64,000 nucleotides of DNA. Source: Adiantum capillus-veneris. Lineage: Eukaryota > Streptophyta > Polypodiopsida > Polypodiales > Pteridaceae. Below are positions 21,195 to 34,340 of the stretch, one piece after another. Each line of letters starts with the position of its first letter. Position 1 is the first letter of the stretch. Below the pieces are notes generated by a model. That model made no database searches. It had not been told where the DNA came from and was given only the letters and a program-made list of their open reading frames with translations. The position numbers were made by a program, and so were the translations under genes. The stretch lies in contig CM043946.1 of NCBI GenBank assembly GCA_014529385.2, positions 20,700,577 through 20,764,576 on the forward strand. The letters are read 5' to 3'.

Positions 21195-22030
21195 ACGTTA
21201 GCGGGCTGCCGCGACGGACGTCTGTAGCATATCTCTTTTGTACTAACATAATGTCAATATGCAAGGAAGCGACTTGGGATGGGGCACGGAGACTTAATGA
21301 GAGTGTCAATCTCACCAAAGTGAACTCGAAGACTAATCGTTCTTACAACAAAAGCAAATCAACCACTTCCTATTCAGACAATCAATATGTGTCCATTCTC
21401 AACACTCAACATAATCACGCCGTTTTGGTTTCCAAATGAATCCGGAATGTCACGAAACTTAAGGAGAGGTATCAAAACACTTATGGGCTCAATCCTACCA
21501 AGTTCTATCACCATCTGGGAAGGTACATATATCAAGATCCATCACAAAAAATGCGCAAAAAATTGAAATAGAAGTACTTGGAAAGATCCACCTTAAGTAT
21601 AGAAACACTTATCCATGGTCCAAACATCAAAAAACAACCATTTTAACTCCCAAATCAATGCATTTAGCTCACAAACGAATTGGAAATGATTACACTTAGA
21701 TTGAAGAGCAAGAGACAAGGAAAACAATGTAGTACTATTTGGAGTAGAATTCTGATTACCCGTTCAGGAGAAATGATGATTACAAATTGTAGTCACAAAA
21801 AGCTTTTGCAGTGCACGTTTTCTTCTCCCAGCTAATGATAATCATCCTTAAGGGTTTTGACTTTAAAATTTAGGGGGATTTCCCATGGTCATCTGGCCTC
21901 TTACAAGGGGTAGACTCAGAGAAGATAAAAAAGAGTATGGTCTAATCTCATTAAGATTACAACTCATTTTAGATTGAATTATAGGGTTTTTGATGAAAAA
22001 ATAGAGTATCCGTTGGGTTTGGTGTGCAAG
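21195..22030 (-). repeat. 5' LTR of the giant element
   Basis: The left edge is set by the PBS and the right edge by loss of similarity to the partial LTR at 1-153. The length is about 835 bp. The last ~150 bp match the other LTR at roughly 90 percent by eye. The right end is directly abutted by the next element, and the last ~25 bp of the LTR may be missing. Confidence 0.7.
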
Positions 22031-23394
22031 AAATAAGCGGGCTTCTTGCTAAGAGAATTTGTGAGGTAACTCCAAAAACTATATGAAGGAGTCATGCCAT
22101 AAATACCATGAAGCCTCTTGAGTTTGGTAGGGAGTGCAATCGAAGAAGCCCCATTCTCTCTCTCTTGCCCTCACACATACAAAGAAAGAGTACAAAAGAG
22201 AAAAACAAACAACAAAAATATGAAAACGTCAAGGCTATGGTCACATATTATTATGGGTAGGATGAAAGGGTTAATAGATGAGTTGATTTCATTCAACCTT
22301 TGTCGACCTAACGAGCTACGATTTGTTCTTTGGAACTATAGTTTTGTGCCTACTATGATATATAAGTTTTGTCTAGTGATTTGGACTAATTGTGTGTACA
22401 AATCCTCTTGGCTCATAGAAAAATAATTACACTTATATAAAATAAGAGGTTATAAATTAGAAGGGGTAGTATGATGGGATTTGGTGAAAGATGTATTTCA
22501 TTGAGCCTTTCTGGGTCAGAGAGAAACACTTTATGTTATTGTAAGTGTATTTTACGGCTAATCCATATGTTACTTGTAGTAGATTGCACAGAGTGGAAGA
22601 GATAGAAACTCACATCATGTGGATTATTCATCTAGGATATTTCTAGTATGTGAAAAATGTAGAGGTGAGATAAGCGAAGAGAATAGAATTTTCCCTCCCA
22701 AGCCATATTCTAGAAATAATGATACTACATGGAGAGATGTACTTTTAGAAAGGAGAACCTAGAGTTTGTAGAGAGAATGAGCTTTTAAGAGTGAGAGAGA
22801 TTTGTGAGAGTGTAAATTTATTGCTACTCACCTTGTTCATTAGCATAGCTCTCCAAGAAGGTTGATCATAGCTTTGGCAGAGTGTTGTATCTTGAATGCC
22901 TTCAGTAATTAGGACAAAAGAGAGATGGAGATATGAATAGAGTTAGAAATAGATGTAGAGATAGAGATAAGGGTGGGTGTATAATTAGAAGTGGATAATA
23001 GCTAGGTTAAGGAATAGATTTGGAAATAGAGATAGAGGTAAGGATTGGGCTAGAGATAAAAGGAAAAACATCAAGAAACCAACAAAATCACAAATCAGCG
23101 CACACCTTGTTTGATAAACCCTTTAAGATATATTCACCAATTTGATGGAGAGAGAAGGAACGGAAAGATTTTTTGCCTTGAATAATGCACCAAAATCCAA
23201 GTCCTTCTTTGATTAGAGTTGATCTTACAGGGATTTCTTATAGGATTGGCTAGTCTTCCTCAAGGAGCAAGTATAGGCTTATGCTTATATTTATGGCTAA
23301 GTACAATTAGAAATTAATCCTCTCACTCTCTAATGAATGGTTTTCCAGGAGGAAGAGGTCTTGTTTTATAGGTGAAGGGAACCCCAAGAGTTAC
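22029..23394 (-). repeat. 3' LTR of the second gag-only element
   Basis: Starts near GGGCTTCTTGCTAAG and ends near AACCCCAAGAGTTACA, with good similarity to 24851-26315 in between. Shared landmarks include the GTAGTATGATGGGA segment at 22464 and 25378, and the AGATGGAGATATG segment at 22924 and 25843. Confidence 0.72.
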
Positions 23395-24401
23395 ACAAGA
23401 AAGAGAGGAGCCAGTGTGAACATGAACTGACAAAGTTTGAAATGGACTACCATGCTTGATGTGGGTAGACTGGGGTTCACGATTTTGACCATATCTCCTT
23501 AACCGTGGCTCAAAAAAAAAACTATGAATAGAAACAAAAAATTCAGCTCATAAGCTATGATCCCTATTTTATATACCTTTTTCAATTTGGATGGGAACCA
23601 TGTGTTAAAAAATCATCAAAATAGGGTATCTTTGTGGTAGCAAAAGTCTACTTTTGGTCCCCTTAGCCTAGAATTCCATCTGATTGCAATGGACACCTCA
23701 TGCAATATGAAAGCATGACATTGCTAATTGACAAAGTTTTGCAGGGATCCTTCCAATAATGAATTAAAATAGGTGCATCTTTGAGAATTATTCAAGTTAG
23801 TGTCCCACTAGGATTTGATACCTTCATAGTAGCTATCAAAAAGAAATTATAAGAAAAATACATAGAGTATATATATAATGGACTTGATACATTTCCACAG
23901 AGCATACTTCCACAACTTCACTCTCAAGATGGAAACTAGACTTCATTATAGCATCAAGCTCACCCTTAATATCTACAAAAGAAACTTGCTCACATAAACC
24001 TAAAACATTTTGAGTAGGCTCTCACAACCCACTCTCATTGATGCCTATAAAACATTTTCAGTAGGCTCTCACAACCCACCCTCTTTCATGCCTATTTGTA
24101 AATTATGTACATATTGCTTCTCACATCTTCAAATCTTCAAGTATTGTAGAACATACTGATCCATTCCTTGTTACCAAGGAGCTCATAGAAAATGTTTCAC
24201 CTATTTTTGAGAAGCTCCAAGTTTTCTTGAAGCTCTTTGCTTGTTGCTTGTAGGAAAGGCTCTGTCTTGTCTTACTCCAGTGTGGCCTTTTTGTTCCTTG
24301 TTAGTTCAGAATAGCATCGTTCAAATTCTCTGTGCAACTTTGTTGGAGAGTCCCTCCTTTGGCTTGGCTATCCATTCCAAAAATGTTCTCTTTGTCAATT
24401 G
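23395..24401. other. Interior of the second gag-only element without a recognisable gene
   Basis: At 24240-24400 the minus strand still carries Gag-like residues (TKRTFLEWIAKPKEGLSNKVA), but stops interrupt it. From 23395 to about 24240 I see nothing beyond a short duplication, AGTAGGCTCTCACAACCCAC, at 24014-24033 and 24062-24081. Confidence 0.5.
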
Positions 24402-24774
24402 CTATGCATCTTTCGTGAAATAATCCTCCTTTAAGGCCAACTTTAATGTTTCCCAACTTGCCCCATGCCCTTCCCTAATTGCTCTTCCATTCTCCCTAAT
24501 TTTAGGAGTCACAACCAAGTTTAAAATTTCAAGCATCTCACCTTTTGGTACTCGATGCAGTTCCATTTTCTTAACATATAATTGAAGGTACTTTGTCACA
24601 TCTTTCCCATAAAATTGATCCATTTTGTTCACTACGGCTTGAATAGCTTTTGATTGTTGAAACCTCCCATGTTTCTGTAGCATGTTGATGTTGCATAAAT
24701 GAGGCAAATGCTTGAAACATTTGTATTGTAGCTAGATCCAGTTGCACACCATGTTGCCCTGTGTGATCACCCAT
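24402..24774 (-). pseudogene. Gag fragment of the second gag-only element
   Basis: The frame begins with the ATG at 24772-24774 (MGDHTGQHGVQLDLATIQMF) near the 5' LTR and shifts near 24700. It continues as KAIQAVVNKMDQFYGKDVTKYLQLYVKKM and then NLVVTPKIRENGRAI, ending ALKEDYFTKDA at a stop at 24402. This resembles the N-terminal part of plant retrotransposon Gag proteins, in which a helical segment precedes a TKRTFLEWI-like region. That region follows out of the ORF. No zinc knuckle is visible. Confidence 0.55.
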
Positions 24775-24850
24775 AACTCACACAAATTATCACCCTGGCA
24801 GGTTCGCATCAGGCTCATAAAAATTATGTGGAGAAGTTTGCGGCCTTGCT

Positions 24851-26315
<1,465 letters not shown>

Positions 26316-26886
26316 TGTAGAAGGCGATGACATTCCTAGCAGATGGAAACTATCCCTTAGAAGATCGACCAGCGGGAGACAATCACACTAACAGTAATTA
26401 CCATAGACAGTTATTGTAGTAACTCCCGAGAGCTATAAATAGGACCCGCTACATTGTAATCAGGCTTCTTGACTGCTTGTATTTTGGCTTTAGCTTTCTA
26501 AGAACTTTAGGATTTACAAGCTCTCGCCTCTAGTTTCACCCTGTAATCATTGCTTTTGTAATCATCTGAGCTTAAACCCATTATACAATATATTGGTTTT
26601 CCTTGAGTTATTAATCTGAATCTACAAATACTCTTTCCAGTCTTTCAGTTATGTCTCTCATTTCTGTATAGAATTCTAGTTTAGTTATCTATTTCAATCC
26701 AGTCAGTACTCTGTTACAATCTTACTAACTGAATTGATGACATAACTAGTAGCTCTTAATTATAACACCGGAATCAGCTATCTAAAAGATTAGATCCAAT
26801 TCCATTTTGGCGATCACAATGGTTAGAGCTGTTCTCTCTTCGACCAAAAAACTCTTATCTCCTAGTTAGAATTTTTAGTTGTACAC
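26316..26886 (+). repeat. Candidate 5' LTR with promoter of a plus-strand gypsy element
   Basis: This segment precedes a gag ATG at 26887. It contains a plant-type TATA box, CTATAAATAGG, at 26433-26443, followed about 30-40 bp later by a CATTGTAATCAGG segment that could hold the transcription start. The LTR-to-PBS border is probably near 26805 (TTTTGGCGATCACAATGG), but with no partner LTR in the window this is inference. Confidence 0.45.
26433..26443 (+). promoter_or_regulatory. TATA box
   Basis: CTATAAATAGG is a close match to the plant TATA consensus (TATAAATA) and lies about 450 bp before the gag start, as expected for an LTR promoter. Confidence 0.55.
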
Positions 26887-28040
26887 ATGGTGCCCAAAGT
26901 CAATCATAGTCGCAAACCGTCAACCTGGTTAGGCACTGATTCCGACGGCGTCGACCATATTCTTGAGGTATCCGAAAGAGAGTCTGATCATAAGAAGAAC
27001 CCAAAGAGCAAGACTGAGGCTCAGGAGGAGCACAGTCATGCTAATGAGGCAAAGGACTCTCAGCACTCCAGTCATGCGAGGAGGAGAAGGGCTAAGCGAG
27101 AAGAACGCAAAATGAAGAGCTCTTGGTCCACACACAAGGCAGACACTCTCGTTCGAGAAAAAAAGCCAGGAAAGAGACAAGAACTGAGACTGAAGAAGAA
27201 GTTGACTTGGATGCTAACACAGATCACTACAAAAAGTCTTCTCGACGAAGTCAGGCTTCCAAGGGCAGAAGAAGCAAAGATGGTGCCGATCGGCATGATT
27301 ATACTTCTTTATTAAAAGTCTCTTTCCGAGTGTTCAAAGGAGAAAAAAAAGATGATCCAGATGTTGATATTCAAGCTTATGGACAGTATGCTAAGTTGAA
27401 GAATATTGATGAAGATGATTGGGGAGGATATTTCCCTCAGACACTAAAAGATGCAGCAAGGAAATGGTATTACCATTACCCAGCCTGCCAACTCATATCA
27501 TACAACAAATTTCTCAAAGATTTGAGACTGGAGTATTCAGACAACAGGGGTGATGAGGACATCCTCTGCGAGCTAGATAATATTAGACAAGAGAGGTTGT
27601 CAGTGAGAAGTTATGTAGAAAATATCAACAATTTTAGAGGCAATTGCAAGAGCCACCATCAGAACAGAGGCTACGTGCATGGTTTTTAAAGGGTTCCGTA
27701 GTAAGAAGATTAAAGAACAACAGGTACCTGCACTAACAAAGAAATTTAGTGATTTAGCTTAGAGAGATTTGAAGCTTGACCAACAAACTAAGAAGGAGAG
27801 AAGCCACAAGAAGAGGAGGTCCAATAGTAGCAGTTCTTTCTTAGAGAATTTTGATTCTACTGTGACCTCCAACAGCTTTGACAACAAATGAGATGAGAAA
27901 AGCAAGGACAAGGCAAGGATAAAATGGCCTAGCAGGTTGTTGAAATCATCCAGACCAAACAACCAATTAGGAGAATGGAAACTTGGCACTCAAGGTGCAA
28001 ATCTAAAGATCATGTTTCCAATGAAGTCCACAATGTACCT
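26887..28040 (+). pseudogene. Gag of a plus-strand Ty3/gypsy element, truncated
   Basis: The ATG at 26887 (MVPKVNHSRKPSTWLG) opens a highly charged N-terminus rich in K, R, E and H. A frameshift near 27110 moves the frame to the one ending at 27689. That frame has the capsid pattern SFRVFKGEKKDDPDVDIQAYGQ, LKDAARKWYYHYPA, SYNKFLKDLRLEYSD and RQERLSVRSYVENI. After 27689 the sequence is more broken. A degenerate zinc knuckle (HSRCKSKDHVSNEV, with two Cys changed) lies at about 27985-28025. Pol is absent and the sequence changes character near 28040. Confidence 0.68.
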
Positions 28041-28450
28041 ATTGCAAAGTGTATGGTCATTTATGGAACAATTTTGGCATTCGCATTCATCACTTCTGAA
28101 AGAGCATACAAAGATAGACATGCCAATAACCTCCCAACAATACTTATATATAGGCCCTTGGCCCTCTGGATCTTAGCAATATATAGCCCCTGTACCGCAT
28201 GTGTATTCCTCTACCCTTGGCTAGGGTCGCACCTCCTACAGTCCTACCCTTGGCATGACATTACTCCCCCCTTGGAGAAGACTTTTCGTCCGCAAAAACA
28301 AAAGTGGTAGGATCTTCAAAATAACATTAATGTTTTCCATAGCGGTATCCCTCATGGATCCAGTTGTTTGTTTGACCGAAACATGGTGTAGTAGGAGGTC
28401 CAGTATAATCAAGAATAACATCTTGATTTTTCACATTGTTGTTTATTTGC
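28041..28450 (-). pseudogene. 3' end of a minus-strand gypsy element: pol/gag tail, PPT and part of an LTR
   Basis: On the minus strand a short frame ends DPTTFVFADEKSSPRGE and a stop at about 28262-28320. It is directly followed by a purine tract (AAGGGGGGAGTAA, plus 28261-28274) and then TGTCATGCC, a plausible LTR start, at 28260. A TATA-like TATATATAAG lies further in the presumed LTR at about 28143-28152. The left LTR edge is not visible. This reading rests on element syntax rather than on homology. Confidence 0.4.
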
Positions 28451-30846
28451 AACCATCTTGTGTTACCGAATCCAATCCAATCATAGTGTGTAGACTCCAT
28501 TTAGAACGCACATGAGCATGCTAAACGAGTTATCACAACAAAGATGTACCTAGAAGAGTATCGCTTTTCACTTTCCATGAAGGTAACTTGCTGATATGAC
28601 TCATCAACCAAGTGTAATTCCTTGACTTGTTCTCAAATATCATCAGTGAACAACCCCACCATGACTAGTGTTCAAGGTTGAGAACCTAACTTATACATGA
28701 AGAGACTAAACCTAGTCGCAAACATGCTTTATGTGATGGTAAGCAAACTCCAAGTAGAGCAAATAATGCTTAATAATTGGATTGCTTGGTGCTAATGTAG
28801 GCACTTTGCATACCCTTTAGTACAAGACTACACTTTGTGATATGCCTATCCCCTTGGATAACTGACAGTACTGAGGTGTGTTTCCCCCACACTTTACAGA
28901 CAGTCTTCCAAGATGACTGGTAAAAGGGGACCATATCGTACAACATGCTGAGGAATCAACAATGTCCTGAATAACCATCGTGGTTAACTTGAAAAATCCA
29001 CAAGCGCCCAAACCGAGCCATGACCTCCATTGGTGATTGGTAGACCCAGAAGTAATCTCGTAGAGATAATGCACATAGAGTGTAAAATGCTTCATAAGCA
29101 ACAACTTAATAAATACGCATGATGTTCCAAATTAGCTATTGTTAAACACTAGGGTCCATAACACCTAGTGTGCATGCATTTAGTAAAAAACAGATCCGAA
29201 CCTGTATATCCATAATTGTCCTTGCCAATACTTTTGGCAAATGTGATACTCCTAGCACACATTGAAGAGGAGTGTAAATAGTTGCAAAAAGAAACTAAAT
29301 ACTTTCTATTGCAATCATTTGAAAGCCTTGTTGAAATGTTTGAACCATAATAGAAGGTGAAACTAATGTTACTTCTAGGTGCAAGCAATGAAACTTTTTC
29401 ATTAACAACTCAAAGCTTTGCTATATGTATAAAAAACCATCTGTAATGTTGTGTAGCAACAAGACTTGTACCTTAACAAATCATTCTAAGTATTTTTTAG
29501 TTTCTAGCCACTAAAGTGTCTCTTGATACATCACACTGAAAATGGTCTAGAAAACAGATATGACCAGCACCTAGGGACATCGTCGCCACACAAAATTGAA
29601 GTAGCGATGCCAGTTTCTATCCCAGAGACTCATATTCTTCACATGTGGAATATGTCTCAGGTAAGGATGTCTGAAATAACCTCCTTCAAGTACGAGATGT
29701 ACTTGGGTGTGGAGTTAACTGTAAAAAATGCATGCAACGTGCGTGAGAGAGACCCTCATTATCCGTGCTCCACATTGGCTAAACTGAACTCCTTGAGTTC
29801 GTAGACCATGTTGCATCCCATGTGACAACATGTGCCAAATATACCCTACAAGTGGGTCTATAACTGCATAATGCAAAAACTTATATTGGACACGACAACC
29901 CAAATTTCTTGATTCTTACTTGACCTAGTCATCTCGTTGACGAACGAAAATGGATGAAAATTGAGAATTTTATTCATCCAGCTTGAAAAAGTCAACCAAA
30001 GAATATGTGTACTTGGAGGTTGAACGTAGCATTCACTTACATGTAGTGAAAGGATCCTACCTAAATTTCCCGTCTGCAAAGGCCTGGAAGCACTAATTTG
30101 AAAACTAGTAAAATGCAAGTAATGTTGCACATGTAACCTTGGGTGTTGCCATTGCGATCCAAGATCCTCGGTCCTTGCCAAACCGCTTGGCTAGACTTTT
30201 GTAAAAAAACTGCTCAACTAGCAACCAACTGTATCTTAATTCAACTTTGGAAGTGGAAATTATCCACAAGTCCTCTGCAACTTATAAATTTCTTTCCTTG
30301 AAAGTACAAGTTTGAAGATTCCAAGAATTGATCATCACACTTAATAAGGGAATTAATAATCATGAAGTGGATCTTATCCCCAAAACTAGACTCATATAGA
30401 CACTCTTAGTGCTAGAGATAAAATAGGAGATCCACTGAAGTTGGAATTGTATTTGCAACTAGAGCCATTTTTTGACCCAAAAAGCCATAAGCTTGGATTT
30501 TTGTGAACAACCGTGCTGTCTAAAATACTACCTTCAGCTACACACCTCGGTAGAGATAAGTGCTTACGAGTTTAAGACGTTCAAAAACTCAACTTGATTT
30601 TCACACTTAAAGTGTTTAATGCTAAAATAGCACCCAAAAATAAATTAAAAAATCACTAATGGCAAGACTCTTACTTGTCCATTAGAATTGAGGGGTACTC
30701 AACTAAATTTAATTGTTCAATCTTGAAAGCATTAATTGATGGATCACAAACCGATGGCTCTTAGCCATTCCATAATAGGTGACAATAGGTGGCTCTTAGC
30801 CCGTCATCCTGTTACCGTATTGACATAGAAAGATTTCTATAAAATC
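28451..30846. other. Unannotated decayed sequence
   Basis: No frame longer than about 110 codons exists and none shows a motif I know. The minus-strand frame 29104-28817 (TMVIQDIVDSS, SVKCGGNTPQYCQ) is the longest with a natural composition, but I cannot place it. It probably represents internal sequence of old retroelements between the 28.3-kb fragment and family A copy 2. Confidence 0.5.
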
Positions 30847-31653
30847 ATGCCTAGTTGCACCTTTTCCGCAAAGAATTTGGAAAGAGATGAAATTGAGCAT
30901 ACAGATTGGGTGTCACCCATTGTGGTTGTCCCCAAAAAGAACAAAAAGTTATGTGTGTGTGTGAATGCAGCCACAATAAGGGATAACTATCCCTTGCCAA
31001 TCACAGAACATATGCTTGAGAAGGTAGCAAGAAAATGGGCCTATTCCTTTTTAGATGGGTTTTTGGGGTACAACCAATTGGCAATTGCAATAGAGGATCA
31101 ACACAAAACAACATTTGCCACAGAGTGGGGAATATATGCGTATAGAGTTATGACTTTTGGCCTAACAAATGCCCTAGCCACCTTCCAAAGGTTAATGACT
31201 CATGATTTCAAAGAATACCTGAGAATATTCTTAGAAATATATATGGATGATCTCTGTGTCCACTCTCTTATTCGGGAAGAACACATTGACCATTTACAAA
31301 AGGTATTTGAGAAGTACAAAACATATCAAATATATATCAACCCGAAAAAGTGCATTTTTATGGGAAGGCAAGGCCGGATCTTAGGACATATTGTCTCAAG
31401 ATGCGGCATAACCACTGACCTATACAAAATTAGAGTCATAGCAAACTTTCCCAGGCCTACTGATGTCAAACAAGTACAATCTTTCATGGGACATTGCGGA
31501 TATTATGGAAGATTCATATATATGTATGCGATCATTACACAACCACTATATCGCTTATTAGTCAATTTTGACTGGACTGAGGAGTGTGAAACTTCATTCA
31601 AAAGGCTTAAGGAAAACCTCGTATCAACACCTGTACTTAAAGCACCAGATTGA
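30847..31653 (+). pseudogene. Reverse transcriptase domain, family A copy 2
   Basis: A 268-codon frame with the full palm: DWVSPIVVVPKKNKKL, then AATIRDNYPLPI, AYSFLDGFLGYNQLAI, FGLTNALATFQRL, the catalytic YMDD in EIYMDDLCVHS, and GRILGHIVSRCGI. The thumb region reads FMGHCGYYGRFI. Compared with copy 1 a few residues are missing after VCVN. The sequence before about 30850 does not continue into a fingers domain, so the element is truncated or rearranged at its 5' side. The same frame continues through RNase H to PR2 with stops. Confidence 0.88.
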
Positions 31654-32180
31654 TAAAAGATATTCCACGTTCACATTGATGTCTCTGCATATGCAATTGG
31701 GAATATTCTGGCTCAACCTGGAGACGGAACAATGGATTTCCCAGTATGTTATGCGAGCCGACAGCTAAATAGTGCAAAAAATAACTACACCACCACTGAA
31801 AGAGAGGGATTAGGAATGATATATGCTGTAAAGAAATTTCAGCATTACTTGCTTGCAAACAAATTTGTGTTCTTCACAGATCATCAAGCTCTTCTGTATC
31901 TAGTAAATAAACCATGCAATACTAGGAGAATTGTACGCTAGTTTATTATATTGATAGAGTTTGACTTCACCGTGGTAGTTAAAAAAGGTAAAACTCATCT
32001 ACGAGAGGATCATCTTTCAAGACTGCAAAACGGGGAAGCTCCTGAAGGAGTAGATGATGACATACTTGACACTTATATTTTCAATATTGAAATGATACCC
32101 AAATGGTCTTAGGAAATTGTTAACATTCTTTCTTATGGAGGTAGATTTGATAAAAAGGAAGAGGGATCCAAAAAACAAAC
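31654..32180 (+). pseudogene. RNase H domain, family A copy 2
   Basis: Follows RT in the same frame after a TGA at 31651-31653. Motifs are VHIDVSAYAIGNILAQ (catalytic Asp), CYASRQLNSAKNNY, TEREGLGMIYAVKKFQHYL (catalytic Glu) and FTDHQALLYLVNK (Asp). A TAG at 31939-31941 interrupts NTRRIVR-stop-FIILIEFDF, and further stops lie after it. It ends with EDHLSRLQNGE, the usual RNase H C-terminus. Confidence 0.85.
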
Positions 32181-32830
32181 ATTTTGACAAACAAAAAACT
32201 TTCAGTTGATTGCGGGACGACTTTACCATCTAGGCTCGGACCAAATTCTACGATTATGTATAATTCCAAAGGAATTCAAATGTTATCTTGAAGAAGCACA
32301 CATCCAAGAATGTGCATTTCATTGCTCAACAATGAAAACATACCAGAGATTGAAACACTTAGGAGTTTATTGGCCAACTATGTATGCGGACACACATGCT
32401 TATGTTAACAATTGTACTATATGTAGTACCAAACGACTGGTGGATCATGCGGCATTGTTTCAGGTAACCATTGCACCTGCATGGAGTCAATATATCATTG
32501 ATTTCTTAACAACAAGAACATTTCCTAAAAACATGACAAAAGCGCGACAAAGGGCTATAGAGTTGGAGGCTTGAGACTTTAATTTAATTGAAAATCAACT
32601 CTACAAGCAAGGAAAGGACAATCAGCTTAGAATATGTGCAACTGAAAGTGAATACCTACTGATTCTAGAACATGCACATGGAGGAATAAGTGGAGGCCAT
32701 TTTTCAGGCGATAAAAATTGTCTTAACCGCAGGGATATGGTGGCCTACATTGCACATGGATGCTGAGGAATTTGTAAAGCGTTGTGACGCATGTCAACAC
32801 ACTAAGGTGTCCATAAAGAGAGATGAGATG
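32070..32830 (+). pseudogene. Two tandem integrase N-terminal zinc-binding modules, copy 2
   Basis: Module 1 has FNIEMIPKWS, QILRLC, the His pair in AHIQECAFHCS, GVYWPTMY and CTIC. Module 2 starts with IAPAWSQYIIDFL, has LRICATESEYLLIL, the His pair in HAHGGISGGHFSG, GIWWPTLHMD and CDAC. The modules are about 130 residues apart and homologous along their length. The second sits next to the catalytic core and is the canonical one. A stop at 32572-32574 and a frameshift near 32700 break the reading. The arrangement is the same as in copy 1. Confidence 0.78.
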
Positions 32831-33759
32831 CCACTACGGCCAATGATGGGAGCACGAGCATTTGCAAAGTGGGGAATTGATTTGTGGGGCCTATTTCACC
32901 CCCTGCATATCACACCCATACCCAATATATCATTGTGGCTACAGACTATCTCACAAAATGGGCTGAAGCCAAAGAGACACAAAAAGCAGATGAAAGGACC
33001 ACTGCACAATTTTTGTATGAGAATGTCTTTGTACGATACGGATTACCAATATAAATTGTCAGTGATCAAGGAACACATTTCCTTAATGAAGTCATAGAAT
33101 ACCTACTAGAGGAATTCATGGTCATACATAAGACATCTGCTCCATATCATTCATAGGCAAATGGCCAAGCTGAGGCCACAAATAAAACCCTATGCACTGT
33201 TTTGAATAAAATTGTATCAGAATCAAGGGCAGATTGGGATCCACAATTACATCCAACACTATGGGCATACAGCGCAGCTTATAAAACATCGATTGGAATA
33301 ACACAGTACAACATGGTGTTTGGTCTAAACGCTATATTATCCATAGAGTTTTTGATTCCAACTCTACGAGTGGTGAAACGCTTAGAATGGACAGGCCATG
33401 AACTCTCTTCAAGAATAGATGATCTTGAAACGCTAGATGAACTTCGACTAAGAGACATTGCTTCAATCTATGCTAGGAAGAGAAGACAAAAGGAGTTTTT
33501 TGACAAGCATGTGCGCACCAAAGATTTCAAAACAGGTGATTACGTACTTGTTTACACTTTGAAGCAACATGCCAAGAAACTTAAAAAGCGAGGGATGGGA
33601 CCCTTTGTGATTAGTGACTTATCCCAAAGCGGAGCCGTCAAACTTGCTACACTGGTAGGTGAAGAAATGCCAAATTGGATTAGTGGGTGTTGGTTAAAAA
33701 AGTATCATTTACCACTAACACAAGATATGCTTCAACAAATCCATCATGAAAAACAATGA
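32830..33759 (+). pseudogene. Integrase core and C-terminal domain, family A copy 2
   Basis: The core begins with MPLRPMMGARAFAKWGID (first Asp). The frame shifts near 32890-32910 and continues with THTQYIIVATDYLTKWAEAK, IVSDQGTHF (second Asp) and NGQAEATNK (Glu). The C-terminal part, 33202-33759, is open and includes GDYVLVYTLKQHAKKLKK and GPFVISDLSQSGAVKLATL. A TGA at 33757-33759 ends it, but the same frame resumes immediately and runs into PR2. Confidence 0.88.
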
Positions 33760-34340
33760 ACGAAGGAGAAATAGAGGGTAAGAGAAGAAGCACAAGCAGA
33801 AGCAAAAGAACGCATTGCAAAAAGAAGGCTTCTACGACAACAACAACAAATTGGATCACCCTTGCGAATAAATGCTATTCGATTGACGAATTTTAATGAA
33901 GACACAGTGGATCCAATAATTGCATTCAAATTTGGTAGCAATCAAGTTGAATCGATGGGCTTGCTTGATTCAGGAGCTCAAGCAAACCTCATTTCTTGCA
34001 ATTTATATAATCAGCTCAAGCTTGAAGCACAACTCCATCCTACTCAACAAGCAATGGAAAGCAGTAAATCACATTCATTAAACACATTGGGCTAGACGAT
34101 ATTGCATGTACAAATACATCAATATGTTTATCCCCACAAGTTTTATATGGTTGAGGATGCGTGCACACCACATCCAATGTTGTTGGGACAACCATGGCAG
34201 AAAGAGTACAATGTGCAGATAGATTGGAGTACAAATACAATCAGAATTCACAAGACAAGAGCACCAAGTGGTAGCCTTTGCTCAAACAACCATGAAGAAC
34301 CCGATACTAGTGCCACAATCACTTGATAAAAGCAAAAAAG
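33760..34340 (+). pseudogene. Second retropepsin-like domain (PR2) behind integrase, copy 2
   Basis: In frame with integrase after a TGA and one TAG, a charged helix-like linker (REEAQAEAKERI) leads to LLDSGAQANLIS, an intact retropepsin active-site motif with the Asp codon at 33967-33969. A TAG at 34093-34095 interrupts the domain. It resumes in the same frame with YVYPHKFYMVEDA, then MLLGQPWQKEY, the closing ILG-like motif, and NTIRIHK. Linker, active site, Y-P-H-x-F and LGxPW all align with copy 1 (10331-10835), so the fusion predates both copies. Confidence 0.72.

Larger units (their letters stand above)
1..22030 (-). mobile_element. Giant Ty3/gypsy LTR retrotransposon, family A copy 1 (3' LTR cut by window edge)
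   Basis: About 150 bp at positions 1-153 recur at about 21882-22030 in the same orientation, and both copies end in GGTTTGGTGTGCA, as expected for LTR ends. Between them, on the minus strand, lie a tRNA-Asp-like PBS, gag, protease, RT, RNase H, integrase and a 3' ORF in that order. The span of about 22 kb is large for a plant element and includes one nested gag-only element (5636-8088). Almost every reading frame is broken, so this copy is dead. The tRNA-Asp primer and the extra ORF after pol recall Athila. That lineage assignment is inference, because I could not build a tree. Confidence 0.75.

Noticed and set aside
28451..30846. Host gene between retroelements
   Set aside because: No frame with a recognisable domain, no coherent exon pattern by eye.
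26316..34340. One continuous plus-strand element formed by the 26.9-kb gag and the 30.8-kb pol
   Set aside because: The gag is of a different type from family A Gag, and a minus-strand 3' end lies between them, so they are separate remnants.
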